This document shows, in pieces, positions 1 to 7,949 of a DNA stretch of 64,000 nucleotides. Below the pieces are notes generated by a model. It saw only the letters and a list, made by a program, of their open reading frames with translations, searched no databases and was not told the origin of the DNA. How positions within the stretch are numbered: the stretch's first letter is position 1; each line of letters opens with the position of its first letter. The DNA comes from Ruegeria arenilitoris (GTDB lineage: Bacteria > Pseudomonadota > Alphaproteobacteria > Rhodobacterales > Rhodobacteraceae). Made by a program: the position numbers and the translations under genes. Location: the NCBI RefSeq assembly GCF_013035315.1, contig NZ_WQHP01000001.1, forward strand, positions 926,620-990,619. Direction: 5' to 3'.

Positions 1-1578
1 AATATCATCCGACTGGAAGGCAATGTGCTGAACACCAGCCCCAAAGCCATCTTCAAGGAATGACGCCGCCAGTGTTCGACGCCCAACTGCCCCATTCAGG
101 TTTAAGCGCACTTCCCCTTCGGGACTTTCGATAGCCTGGCTTTGCACGACACCAGACGGGTCGGCGACGTTCACGATAGGGGATTTTGCCATCTCGAAAG
201 TCGAAATGTAGTAGAGTAGCCAACTTTGCATCTCATCGTGACGCATCGTCTGGGCCAGATGGTCGATACGACGCAGACCGGCAGGTTGGGTGGCTTTGGT
301 TTTCGCAACCGGCTCGAACTCAATGTCCCATACCCGATGGAGATCGGATTTCTCATCGATGAAATGAACGACGTTGCCACCAACGCCCCGAATGGCCGGG
401 ATATCCAGTTCCCCGGTCCCTACTGGCTGCGAGAAATTCGGCGCGCCTAACGCGGTCGCTCGCCGAACCGTCTGATCCGCATCTTTGACACGCAACCCCA
501 TATCACAAACGGAGGGGCCGTGGCCCAGAAACGCCGAATGGGCAAATCCTTCCTTTTCGGTATTCACGACGATGTTTATCGCGCCCTGCCGCCACAGCTC
601 GACGGACTTGCTCACATGCTTTCGCTCCATTCGAAAACACATTGCTGACAGCATATCTGCCAATTGCGCGCCGCTTGTTTCGTCGGCTGTAAATTCGACG
701 AATTCGAAGCCGGACGCATAGACGCGTTCCGGTAGGTCCGGGATGCCGAAATCGGTTCCCGGCTCGGTCCGGGAAACCTCATCTAACAGGTTCACCAGCG
801 ACCTGTAGCTGTCACGGGCCAGTGTCCGACCACCGGGTTGAGGCGCTGCTTCGTTGACGCGCGCAACCGACCAAGGCCCTTTGTATCCAGCGCGTGACAA
901 CACGCGAACGAAGCCCGCAAGGTTCAGCGACCCAAGCCCCGGCAGAAGCCCAAAGTGCCGCTTGAGCCGACGTATATCCATCTCAAGCCGGGGTGCATCG
1001 GACAGTTGCACATGGAACAGCCGCTCTCCGGGAATGTCCCGAAGGCGGGCTGGTTTGGATCCGTCGGCAAGCGAGAAGAAGGAATTCAAAGCCAACCCCA
1101 GATTAGCGCTGTCGACAGCATCAACGACGCCTAACGCCTGTTCATCCGAGGGAATAAGATCCGACCATGGCAAGCCCATATAGGCCAGACGCATCCCCAT
1201 TTCTTTAGCGATTTGGGCCGCCTCGCCAAGATCTGCGATTACCTGTTCTTCGGTGGCAGCGGCATCAACCTCGAAAGCGGACCCGATTAGCAGCAATTCC
1301 GTTCCCAACTCGCTCATCAGGTCGAGTTTACGCTTCAGCCGATCAAAGGCGCGCTCCCATCCGCTGCCGGACTGGCCTTCAAGGTTATGGAAAGGTTGCA
1401 GCAGGCAAATCTTCAGGCCGAGATCTGAAGCAATTTTCCGAATTTGTGACGGCGGCCCGTCAAAAGCGGTCAAGTCCGGTTCGTGTAATTCGACACCCCC
1501 GAATCCCGCGTCAGCGATAGCACTCAGCTTTTCAGCCAGATCACCGGGGATCGACGTTGTCGAAACCGACAGGCACAT
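1..1578 (-). CDS. QuiC-like two-domain 3-dehydroshikimate dehydratase (sugar phosphate isomerase fold + HPPD-like domain), 3' end cut by window
   Basis: I translated the minus strand from ATG at 1578 and the frame stays open to position 1, giving 526 visible codons; the C-terminus lies outside the window. Residues about 1-270 look like an AP-endonuclease-2/sugar phosphate isomerase barrel (GFGGVELHEPDL, FHVQLSDAPR, WSVARVNEA). The remainder is a VOC/4-hydroxyphenylpyruvate-dioxygenase-like domain (VWDIEFEPV, RRIDHLAQTM, GVQHIAFQSDDI). In characterised relatives (QuiC of Pseudomonas and Acinetobacter) this fusion converts 3-dehydroshikimate to protocatechuate. The start overlaps the stop of the TRAP large subunit as TAATG, so the two are translationally coupled. 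With the TRAP uptake system and the Gfo/Idh dehydrogenase this suggests quinate/shikimate-type uptake and catabolism. The fold is fairly sure; the substrate is inference. Confidence 0.8.
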   Translation of the reverse strand, partial: MCLSVSTTSIPGDLAEKLSAIADAGFGGVELHEPDLTAFDGPPSQIRKIASDLGLKICLLQPFHNLEGQSGSGWERAFDRLKRKLDLMSELGTELLLIGSAFEVDAAATEEQVIADLGEAAQIAKEMGMRLAYMGLPWSDLIPSDEQALGVVDAVDSANLGLALNSFFSLADGSKPARLRDIPGERLFHVQLSDAPRLEMDIRRLKRHFGLLPGLGSLNLAGFVRVLSRAGYKGPWSVARVNEAAPQPGGRTLARDSYRSLVNLLDEVSRTEPGTDFGIPDLPERVYASGFEFVEFTADETSGAQLADMLSAMCFRMERKHVSKSVELWRQGAINIVVNTEKEGFAHSAFLGHGPSVCDMGLRVKDADQTVRRATALGAPNFSQPVGTGELDIPAIRGVGGNVVHFIDEKSDLHRVWDIEFEPVAKTKATQPAGLRRIDHLAQTMRHDEMQSWLLYYISTFEMAKSPIVNVADPSGVVQSQAIESPEGEVRLNLNGAVGRRTLAASFLEDGFGAGVQHIAFQSDDI

Positions 1579-2873
1579 TATCCCTGATATCCAAACATAC
1601 GCGGCAACCACAGGACCAGATCTGGCATCAGCATCATTATCACTAAGGCGAAGATGAGAACCGCGAGGAAGGCCCAGATTTCGGAGATGATTTCGCGCAG
1701 CGGAATGTCCGTCACGGCGTTGATCACAAAGAGTAGAATGCCATAGGGCGGTGTGATCAGACCGATCATCGAGTTCACGACGACCAGCACTCCGAAATGC
1801 ACCAGGTCAATCCCAAGCGCTTCGCAGGTTGGAATGAACAGGGGCACGATCACCAGGATGATCGTTGTTGCGTCTAACACGCATCCCAGCGCGAGGATCA
1901 GCAGGTTTACGAGGATCAGGAATACAATCGGGCTAACATCCGAACCCTCCAGCAGTGCCGAGATCGACTGTGGAATCTGTTCCTGAATGACGATGAAGTT
2001 CAGAATGAACGCGCCACCAATGACCACCCCGACGGCGGCGGAGGAGCGCGCGCTGTCGACGAACACTTGATAAAGGCCACGGAAGGTTAGCGCGCGGTAG
2101 AACAACGCTGCCAGTAGCAGAGCGTAGAATGCAGCAACTGCGGCGGCTTCGGTCGGAGTGGTGACGCCGCCATATATACCGTACAGCAGGATTGCGGGCA
2201 TCAGCAGTGCCGGAAACGCGTTGGCGGTTTTAGCCGGCAATTCGCGCAGAGGAACAGGTTCTTCCAATGCAAAGTTCCGCTTTCCGGCCAGATAATAGTT
2301 CATCGCCATGAGGACGACGCCCATGATCAGGCCCGGAAGAATACCGGCCAGGAACAGCGACCCGATAGAGGCCTTGGAAACGAGCGCGTACAAAACCATC
2401 GGGATCGAGGGCGGAATGATCGGGCCAATCGTCGCCGACGCCGCCGTGATCGCGGCTGCGTAACCTCGGCTGTAGCGGCCATCCTTGGTCATCATCTCAA
2501 TGATGATCTTGCCGATCCCGGCAGCATCCGCGACGGCAGAGCCGGACATGCCGGAGAAAATCAGAGACGCTACCACGTTTACGTGCCCGAGGCCGCCCTT
2601 GAAACGACCAACGGCGGCTACGCAGAAGTTCAGCAGTCGGTCCGTGATCGACCCAGCATTCATGATATTCGCGGCGACGATGAACAACGGCACGGCAAGC
2701 AGGATCGTGCTTTTGTAGAAGCCTTGCAGAATCTTCTCGCCCGCGAGGGCGACGTCCAGTCCGGCCGTGCCCAAGTACACTAATGAGGCCAAGAGGATGG
2801 AATAGCCGATAGGTGTCCCGATGCCTGCCAAAAGAAAGAGAGCGAGCAGGCAGGAAAGAAGTTCAAAACTCAT
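1578..2873 (-). CDS. dctM: TRAP transporter large permease (DctM family)
   Basis: This 431-residue, very hydrophobic protein has about 12 membrane segments and typical DctM stretches such as GMSGSAVADAAGIG, IGPIIPPSIPMVLYA and GLITPPYGILLFV. Length is normal for the family. It is the ion-driven channel subunit of a tripartite ATP-independent periplasmic transporter. Its ATG overlaps the stop of the small permease as ATGA, and its own stop overlaps the start of the dehydratase gene. The tight packing puts transporter and enzyme on one transcript. Substrate specificity cannot be read from this subunit. Confidence 0.93.
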   Translation of the reverse strand: MSFELLSCLLALFLLAGIGTPIGYSILLASLVYLGTAGLDVALAGEKILQGFYKSTILLAVPLFIVAANIMNAGSITDRLLNFCVAAVGRFKGGLGHVNVVASLIFSGMSGSAVADAAGIGKIIIEMMTKDGRYSRGYAAAITAASATIGPIIPPSIPMVLYALVSKASIGSLFLAGILPGLIMGVVLMAMNYYLAGKRNFALEEPVPLRELPAKTANAFPALLMPAILLYGIYGGVTTPTEAAAVAAFYALLLAALFYRALTFRGLYQVFVDSARSSAAVGVVIGGAFILNFIVIQEQIPQSISALLEGSDVSPIVFLILVNLLILALGCVLDATTIILVIVPLFIPTCEALGIDLVHFGVLVVVNSMIGLITPPYGILLFVINAVTDIPLREIISEIWAFLAVLIFALVIMMLMPDLVLWLPRMFGYQG

Positions 2874-3445
2874 TTCTTAACTTCCTCGTCCTCTTCGACG
2901 TCGACACGTGGATGGTCGTCAACCACGTTGTACCCAACAACCAGTTCCAACTCTGTCTTTGGGGGGCCATTGCGCATGACGTCGAAGAATAGCCAAGCGT
3001 AGCGCGTTGCGACGACCAACATGAACACCGCGTAAATCGAGAATACTGTGCGCAGCGGGATCTTCTCGCCGGAGAACGGATTGCGCACAGTCGAGGTTTT
3101 GCGGATTTTCATCCAGTCGATGTAGTCCCACGTCGGAAGGAAGCTGTAGAGCATACCGACCACGATCGCTGCGGCCGCCAGCATCGCAAAGACCTGCCGC
3201 ACGCGCATCGGCACGGAAAGGTAGATGATATCGAACTTCACGTGATCTCTCTCGCGCACGATGAAAGCGCAACTGAAGAAGATCACCCAGACCCACAGAA
3301 TGCCGATGAGTTCAAGCGTCCATCCGGCGGGGGTAAAGAAGTAGCGCAAGAGTATTTGCAATAGGAAGATCAGGAAGATTGCCGCCAGCATCCCGCCGGC
3401 AATCGCTTCGGTCAGTCGGGAGAACCCCTTCATAAAGGCTTTCAT
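2870..3445 (-). CDS. dctQ: TRAP transporter small permease (DctQ family)
   Basis: A 191-residue protein with four predicted membrane helices and the family-typical LIGILWVWVIFFSCAFIVRERDHV region. I placed the start at the ATG at 3445 (MKAFMKGFSRL), which has GGAGGGAGAA just upstream, rather than at the longer frame that begins inside the end of dctP. DctQ pairs with DctM in the inner membrane and is needed for TRAP uptake. It lies 29 bp downstream of dctP and overlaps dctM by 4 bp. The C-terminal tail is unusually acidic (VDVEEDEEVKK). Confidence 0.9.
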   Translation of the reverse strand: MKAFMKGFSRLTEAIAGGMLAAIFLIFLLQILLRYFFTPAGWTLELIGILWVWVIFFSCAFIVRERDHVKFDIIYLSVPMRVRQVFAMLAAAAIVVGMLYSFLPTWDYIDWMKIRKTSTVRNPFSGEKIPLRTVFSIYAVFMLVVATRYAWLFFDVMRNGPPKTELELVVGYNVVDDHPRVDVEEDEEVKK

Positions 3446-3474
3446 TATGGTTCTCCCTCCCTTGTCTTTTGGGC

Positions 3475-4485
3475 TCAGTTGCCCAGAGCGTTGATCTGAT
3501 CCAGAACGCCTTCGGGCCATGAGCCAGCGAACTCGCTGTCCAGATACATAGACTGTACCTGATCGCGGAACGCTGCCAGATCGGGTTCGTAGATCTCCAT
3601 CCCCTGCTCTTTCAGGAAGCTGACGAGATCCTCTTCTTTCTGAAGCTGTTTCTGGCGACCGGATTCAGCCGCTGCATCCGCAGCTTCCTGAACCTTGGCC
3701 TGCTGCTCGGGTGTCAATCCATCCCAAACTTCTTTGCCGATGGCGATATAGTTCAAGTCAACCAAGTGCGATGTCAGGATGATCTGATTGGTCACTTCGT
3801 AGAATTTGGCATCAACCACGGTCGGCAACGGGTTGTCCTGACCGTCAACGGCACCAGTCGACAGAGCTGTGTAAACTTCTGAGAACGCCATTGGTGTCGG
3901 GGCGGCACCCAGCGCTTTGCCAAGGAACTGCCACGCATCTGTGCCGGGCATCCGCAGGTTCACGCCTTCCAAGTCGGCTGGCGTAGATACCGTCAACTCA
4001 TCCTTGGGTTGGCGCAGATTCACCTGACGACGGCCCAGATACATGACCGACAGCAGTTTGACGCCTAGTTCTTCTTCGGCCTTTTGCTTGAAGGCATCCA
4101 TCAAGGGATCGTTGAAGACAGCCACCTGATGCGCGGCGTCCTGGTGGACATAGCCTGCTGTAAAGATCGAAAACTCGGGGAAGAACTGTGCCAGTTCCTG
4201 CGCCGAGGTGATCGACATCTCCAGATTGCCGCGACTGATAGCGTCCAGCTCAGTGCCTTGAGCGAAGATGGTTCCGTTATAGCTAGGCTCGTAGCTTGCG
4301 AAATCAGCGACCATGGGCGCGAAAACCTCGGCCATGGCGACCGAGCGCTGATCGGTCTCCGATCCTGATGTTGCGAGGCGAAGTTGCACTTTGTCTTCCG
4401 CCAGCGCACCACTTGTTGCGCTAAACAGAACACCGGTTGCGACCAGGGCTGATACAGCAGCCCGGCGGGTAAGTTTGGTAATCAC
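3475..4485 (-). CDS. dctP: TRAP transporter solute-binding protein (DctP family)
   Basis: A 336-residue periplasmic binding protein with an N-terminal signal peptide ending near SGALAED. The start is GTG at 4485, supported by GGGAGGAG at the right distance. Family hallmarks are the conserved arginine in VNLRMPGTDAW, which binds the ligand carboxylate in characterised DctP proteins, and GAVDGQDNPLPTV. It is first in the dctPQM-dehydratase operon. A carboxylate ligand such as quinate or shikimate would suit the downstream enzyme, but this is inferred from context. Confidence 0.93.
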   Translation of the reverse strand: MITKLTRRAAVSALVATGVLFSATSGALAEDKVQLRLATSGSETDQRSVAMAEVFAPMVADFASYEPSYNGTIFAQGTELDAISRGNLEMSITSAQELAQFFPEFSIFTAGYVHQDAAHQVAVFNDPLMDAFKQKAEEELGVKLLSVMYLGRRQVNLRQPKDELTVSTPADLEGVNLRMPGTDAWQFLGKALGAAPTPMAFSEVYTALSTGAVDGQDNPLPTVVDAKFYEVTNQIILTSHLVDLNYIAIGKEVWDGLTPEQQAKVQEAADAAAESGRQKQLQKEEDLVSFLKEQGMEIYEPDLAAFRDQVQSMYLDSEFAGSWPEGVLDQINALGN

Positions 4486-4552
4486 TTTGCTCCTCCCTGA
4501 GACATCATGATGCTTCTTTTTTGCGATTCAGAGTTTTGACCTATTTTGGACA

Positions 4553-4574
4553 TTTTGCAAGATGTTTTACAAAA
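4553..4574. promoter_or_regulatory. imperfect inverted repeat upstream of dctP, possible operator
   Basis: TTTTGCAAG at 4553-4561 and TTTACAAAA at 4566-4574 form an imperfect inverted repeat in the 100-bp AT-rich space between dctP and the upstream oxidoreductase gene. A regulator of the FCD-GntR type is encoded nearby at 5875-6528. Binding is inference only. Confidence 0.3.
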
Positions 4575-4585
4575 TATCTGATATT

Positions 4586-5668
4586 TTAGACTGCCGTCAT
4601 ACCCACCATTGGTGTTTTTTGTAAGTTTTTGATCCTGACCGTATCACCTGTTCTGCAGGAATTCTGAATAGCTTCAATAACTTGAAGTGTTCTGAAACCT
4701 TCCCATCCAGACACAATCGGTTCTGCTTCGTGCCGAGCTACTTCAACAAAGTGCCTAAGCTGATTGACCAGGGGGTCAGACGCACCCTTCTTCAGCGCGG
4801 TTGATGAGATTGGCGTCCACCAGTCCCTTTGCTCACCTTGGTAACTCCACAATCGAAGATCGGGAACGGACAACGAACCATGAGAGCCACCTATCATGTA
4901 GCTACTCTCAGTGGTCGACGGATAGATTGGATATTCCTGAGAAGTCATCTCCCAGCTCCATGGAGCAACGATGCTATCGGACACACTTATGGTCCCTATC
5001 GCCCCGCTTTCGAACGTCAACAGAGCACCTGCAACATCTTCGTTGTCGTAACCCCGCTGCGATGCAGCCGACTGAGCCTGAACTGTCACGACTTCTCCGG
5101 CCAAATACCGCAGCAGATCCACATCGTGGACAAGATTGACCGAGATGGGCCCTGCACCGGGTTTCTTTCTCCAGGGCGCAGCATCAAAATACTCGTCTGG
5201 CTTATAGAACCAGCAATTCGCATGGACAGCGCGCACATCTCCAATCTTCCCATCGACAATGGCTTCCTTAGCCGACCGGATCAGAGGATTGTGCCGACGA
5301 TGATGTCCGACCATCAGTGGCACATTGGCCTTCTCCGCTGCTTGAACAAGCTCAAGTGCAGCAGTGGCTTCCACGGCGATCGGCTTTTCGACAAGAACAG
5401 GACAACCATGTCGAACACACGTGAGGCCTTGTTCGACATGAAGCGTGGTCGGGGTCGCAAGAACAGCTCCGTCCGGCGCCTGATTTGCAAACATTTCCTC
5501 AAGGGTCTCGTAACATGCGACCCCGTGCTCAACGGCATAAGCACGACCTTCATCGCTGGGGTCCGCCACCGCGACGAGATCGACATGGCGCAACGCTCGG
5601 ATCGCGTCTGCGTGGCGGCGTCCAACAAGACCAATGCCGACAATGGCAATGCGAAAGTTCTTAGACAC
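4586..5668 (-). CDS. Gfo/Idh/MocA family NAD(P)-dependent oxidoreductase
   Basis: This 360-residue protein starts with a Rossmann nucleotide-binding motif (IAIVGIGLVGRRHADAIRAL) and carries the family's EKPIAVE segment near residue 95, where the lysine is catalytic in relatives, and HHRRHNPLI. I chose the GTG at 5668 (VSKNFRIAIVG) because GGAAGG precedes it; the longer frame to 5800 adds residues without family similarity and would run through the inverted repeat. It lies 100 bp upstream of dctP in the same direction. Likely it oxidises a cyclic polyol or hydroxy acid such as quinate, shikimate or an inositol. The exact substrate is not known. Confidence 0.85.
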   Translation of the reverse strand: MSKNFRIAIVGIGLVGRRHADAIRALRHVDLVAVADPSDEGRAYAVEHGVACYETLEEMFANQAPDGAVLATPTTLHVEQGLTCVRHGCPVLVEKPIAVEATAALELVQAAEKANVPLMVGHHRRHNPLIRSAKEAIVDGKIGDVRAVHANCWFYKPDEYFDAAPWRKKPGAGPISVNLVHDVDLLRYLAGEVVTVQAQSAASQRGYDNEDVAGALLTFESGAIGTISVSDSIVAPWSWEMTSQEYPIYPSTTESSYMIGGSHGSLSVPDLRLWSYQGEQRDWWTPISSTALKKGASDPLVNQLRHFVEVARHEAEPIVSGWEGFRTLQVIEAIQNSCRTGDTVRIKNLQKTPMVGMTAV

Positions 5669-5774
5669 TTTGCTTCCTTCCGGAGGGTCCGGAAAATCCC
5701 GAAACCGATGATTGCGATCGGGCTGCTGCCCAACTTTGCAACGACCGTATTGGGGTTTTCGCGATTCCGCAATA

Positions 5775-5804
5775 ATGTATGATATTTTTATTTTTACCAT
5801 ACAT
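5775..5804. promoter_or_regulatory. inverted repeat ATGTATG-N16-CATACAT in the divergent promoter region
   Basis: ATGTATG (5775-5781) and CATACAT (5798-5804) flank a T-rich spacer between the divergently read oxidoreductase (start 5668) and the GntR-family regulator (start 5875). This is a natural place for an operator serving both genes. No binding data. Confidence 0.4.
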
Positions 5805-5874
5805 CAGTTTGGATTGCTGATGTCTCTTAAAAATGCTAATTGAACGAGGAAACTGATAATATCGGGTGAAACGC

Positions 5875-6528
5875 ATGGCAAAACAGCCGTCTACGATAGG
5901 TGCAAGCACCTATCAGCGCATCAAGCGGGACATCATCTTCGGGGAGTTGCAGCCCGGCTCCAAACTGAAGCTGGACGCCTTGAAGGAACGCTACTCGGCA
6001 AGCCTTTCGACACTTCGTGAAACGCTGAACAGGCTCGCCAGCGACGGATTTGTCGAAGCTCCCGAGCAACGGGGTTTCCTGGTCACGCCGGTTTCACGAG
6101 AAGACCTGACCGAGGTATCAGAGCTGCGAGTCCTGTTGGAATGCCACGCGTTGGAGTTGTCCATTGCGAATGGCGACACGGATTGGGAAGGCAACCTTGT
6201 TGCCGCACACCACAAGCTGCACCTGATGGAACAGCAGCTTCTCAAGGGCGACGAGTCCGAGAAAGAAACCTGGAAACGATATGATTGGGAGTTTCACCAA
6301 GCGATGATCGCGGCCTGCAACTCCAAAAACCTTCTGTCTCTGCACTCGATCATCTACGACAAGTATCTGCGGTATCAGATGTTAGTGCTGACCTATCGCG
6401 GCGAAGAGGCTGTCAAGGAGCACAAGGGCATGTTCGATGCCGCGCTGGCCAGAGACGCCGAGACGGCCAAGAAACTGTTGGAAGATCACATCCGAAACGG
6501 TCTCACCCACACCTTAGAGGCGATGTAG
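5875..6528 (+). CDS. GntR family transcriptional regulator, FCD (FadR-like) subfamily
   Basis: A 217-residue regulator. The N-terminal winged helix-turn-helix is clear (ASTYQRIKRDIIFGELQPG, then LSTLRETLNRLASDGFVE). Residues about 85-210 are an all-helical FCD effector domain, with histidines in WEFHQAMIAAC and the final DHIRNGL helix that in relatives bind metal or ligand. An in-frame GTG lies 9 bp earlier (5866), but the ATG at 5875 is better spaced from GGGTG. It is divergent to the oxidoreductase/TRAP operon and probably represses it until the imported acid binds. Confidence 0.88.
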   Translation: MAKQPSTIGASTYQRIKRDIIFGELQPGSKLKLDALKERYSASLSTLRETLNRLASDGFVEAPEQRGFLVTPVSREDLTEVSELRVLLECHALELSIANGDTDWEGNLVAAHHKLHLMEQQLLKGDESEKETWKRYDWEFHQAMIAACNSKNLLSLHSIIYDKYLRYQMLVLTYRGEEAVKEHKGMFDAALARDAETAKKLLEDHIRNGLTHTLEAM

Positions 6529-6536
6529 GCCAACCG

Positions 6537-6556
6537 CTTCGCTATATACCGCGAAG
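6537..6556 (+). terminator. weak hairpin after the GntR gene
   Basis: CTTCGC (6537-6542) and GCGAAG (6551-6556) can pair just after the GntR stop. There is no T-tract, so terminator function is uncertain. Confidence 0.3.
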
Positions 6557-6618
6557 TCATCCGACAAGAACGCTGTAAACTCCCAAAAAATTCATCTCAA
6601 TCGCAAAGCTATGGAAAG

Positions 6619-7439
6619 GGTCCTGTCAGAGACAGTTCTAACCAGTCTCCGCTAGGCCAGTATAGCTGCCCTTTATGCCGCACCAAGTTCGCGCAATTCG
6701 GCGAGAGCAGTCGTGCGCGTCAACTTGAAGGTATCTCTGCTAGCGAGCGATCTTTCCTGGTTGAAGTAGTTGTGGATGAAGGAATGGACGGAGACGGATT
6801 TCTGCGAACTTCGAATCCGCCAGAAACGCAGCATGGCGCGTTCTCTTCGTTGGAGTGGCAGTTGCGAATTCTCGACACGTTTGTTGAGCCACCTGCCCAT
6901 CTTTTGCTTTTCCATTACATCAATTTTCCTTAATGCCGCCCGATAGGAAATGAAGCGATCCGTGATCATCTCGTTCGATGCTCCGTACATTTTCATCAGT
7001 TTCCTGTGCAATTTTTTGCCGCCGACTTGTCTGGACGTTTGGCGACAACGGCTTCAAGCACTTCGCTTTCATGACCTACAGCGCGCCACAATTAATGCCG
7101 CTTGCCATTCACCTTTACGAAGATTTCATCTACATGCCGCTTCGATTTTGAGTACGCCAGCGATTGCTGGACTCGTTTCCTCCCGATTTCTAATGCGAAT
7201 TACAGGCCGAAACGGTTCAACCAATACTGAACTGTCTCTGGGCGGACTTCGATGCCATGCTCTTGCAACAGGTCTAATATATTTCAAAGCGATAGCGGGA
7301 ACCGAAAGTAAAGCATCACTACCAGACGAATGACCTGTCGACTGGTTTGAAGTACTTGAATGGCGATTGTTCAATCATGCGCGAAGACTACGAAAATCAC
7401 TAACCCGCCTCAACCCAAGTTCTTTTGCCAAAAGTTACC
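6619..7439. mobile_element. degenerate IS6-family insertion sequence
   Basis: This segment is recognisable by comparison with the better preserved copy at 47.8-48.6 kb. The left end GGTCCTGTCAGA matches GGTGCTGTCAGA of that copy, the internal transposase tail is alignable, and the right end resembles the other copy's AAGTTCTTCTGAC end. Length is about 820 bp, usual for IS6. Frameshifts and many substitutions show it is old and inactive. It separates the TRAP operon from the amine cluster. Confidence 0.75.
6673..7378 (-). pseudogene. IS6-family transposase, frameshifted remnant
   Basis: The 112-residue open stretch at 6673-7011 (ITDRFISYRAALRKI, KRVENSQLPLQRRERAML, NYFNQERSLASRDTFKLTR) aligns with the C-terminal DDE half of the transposase at 47825-48532. 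The sequence between 7011 and the expected start codon at 7378 still resembles the N-terminal half at the nucleotide level but is broken by frameshifts; 706 bp is not a multiple of three. Not functional. Confidence 0.8.
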
Positions 7440-7441
7440 AG

Positions 7442-7894
7442 TCATTTATCTTTTTCATAAACAATAAATGGCGTTCTATTGGCCACTTTGTCGTACAGAA
7501 CTCGACCGGGATAGTTGAATTCTTGAGTTGTCCAGTAGGTGGTTGGAACACCGTGCTGCTTAGCGATCTGAAAAACAGATTCGATCAGAGCTCGTCCAAC
7601 ACCTTTTCCCCTAACCTGCGGATCAGCGAAAAGATCCATAAGGTAACACGTATCCTCTACCGACCACATGAACCTATGATATAGATAGTGCGCTAATCCA
7701 ACCGGTTTTCCTTCTAACTCAGCGATGAGGCAATTGTATTCACCTGCATCCGTTGACAACAACCTGTTGAATGAAACCTCATAGACTTCTTCTGAAACAG
7801 AGGTCTCGTAGAAATCCAAATATGCCGTCCATAAGCGGCGCCACTCTTCGTTATCTTTCAATTCGAGGGGGCGGATAACTAAGCCTTCCGGCAT
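7442..7894 (-). CDS. GNAT family N-acetyltransferase
   Basis: A 150-residue GNAT-fold protein. The acetyl-CoA binding segment is DPQVRGKGVGRALIESVF, and the preceding strand is DTCYLMDLFAD. GGAGGAA sits upstream of the ATG at 7894. It lies 56 bp downstream of the trimethylamine-dehydrogenase-like gene on the same strand, so it may be its last co-transcribed partner and could acetylate an amine intermediate; the acceptor is unknown. Its stop falls within 3 bp of the decayed IS6. Confidence 0.85.
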   Translation of the reverse strand: MPEGLVIRPLELKDNEEWRRLWTAYLDFYETSVSEEVYEVSFNRLLSTDAGEYNCLIAELEGKPVGLAHYLYHRFMWSVEDTCYLMDLFADPQVRGKGVGRALIESVFQIAKQHGVPTTYWTTQEFNYPGRVLYDKVANRTPFIVYEKDK

Positions 7895-7949
7895 GGGTGA
7901 TTCCTCCAGCGTTTCTTTGATTGCCTACAACGGAGATCGCGAAGTTCGG

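Noticed and set aside
4829..5782. 317-codon open frame on the plus strand
   Set aside because: Antisense shadow of the Gfo/Idh oxidoreductase.
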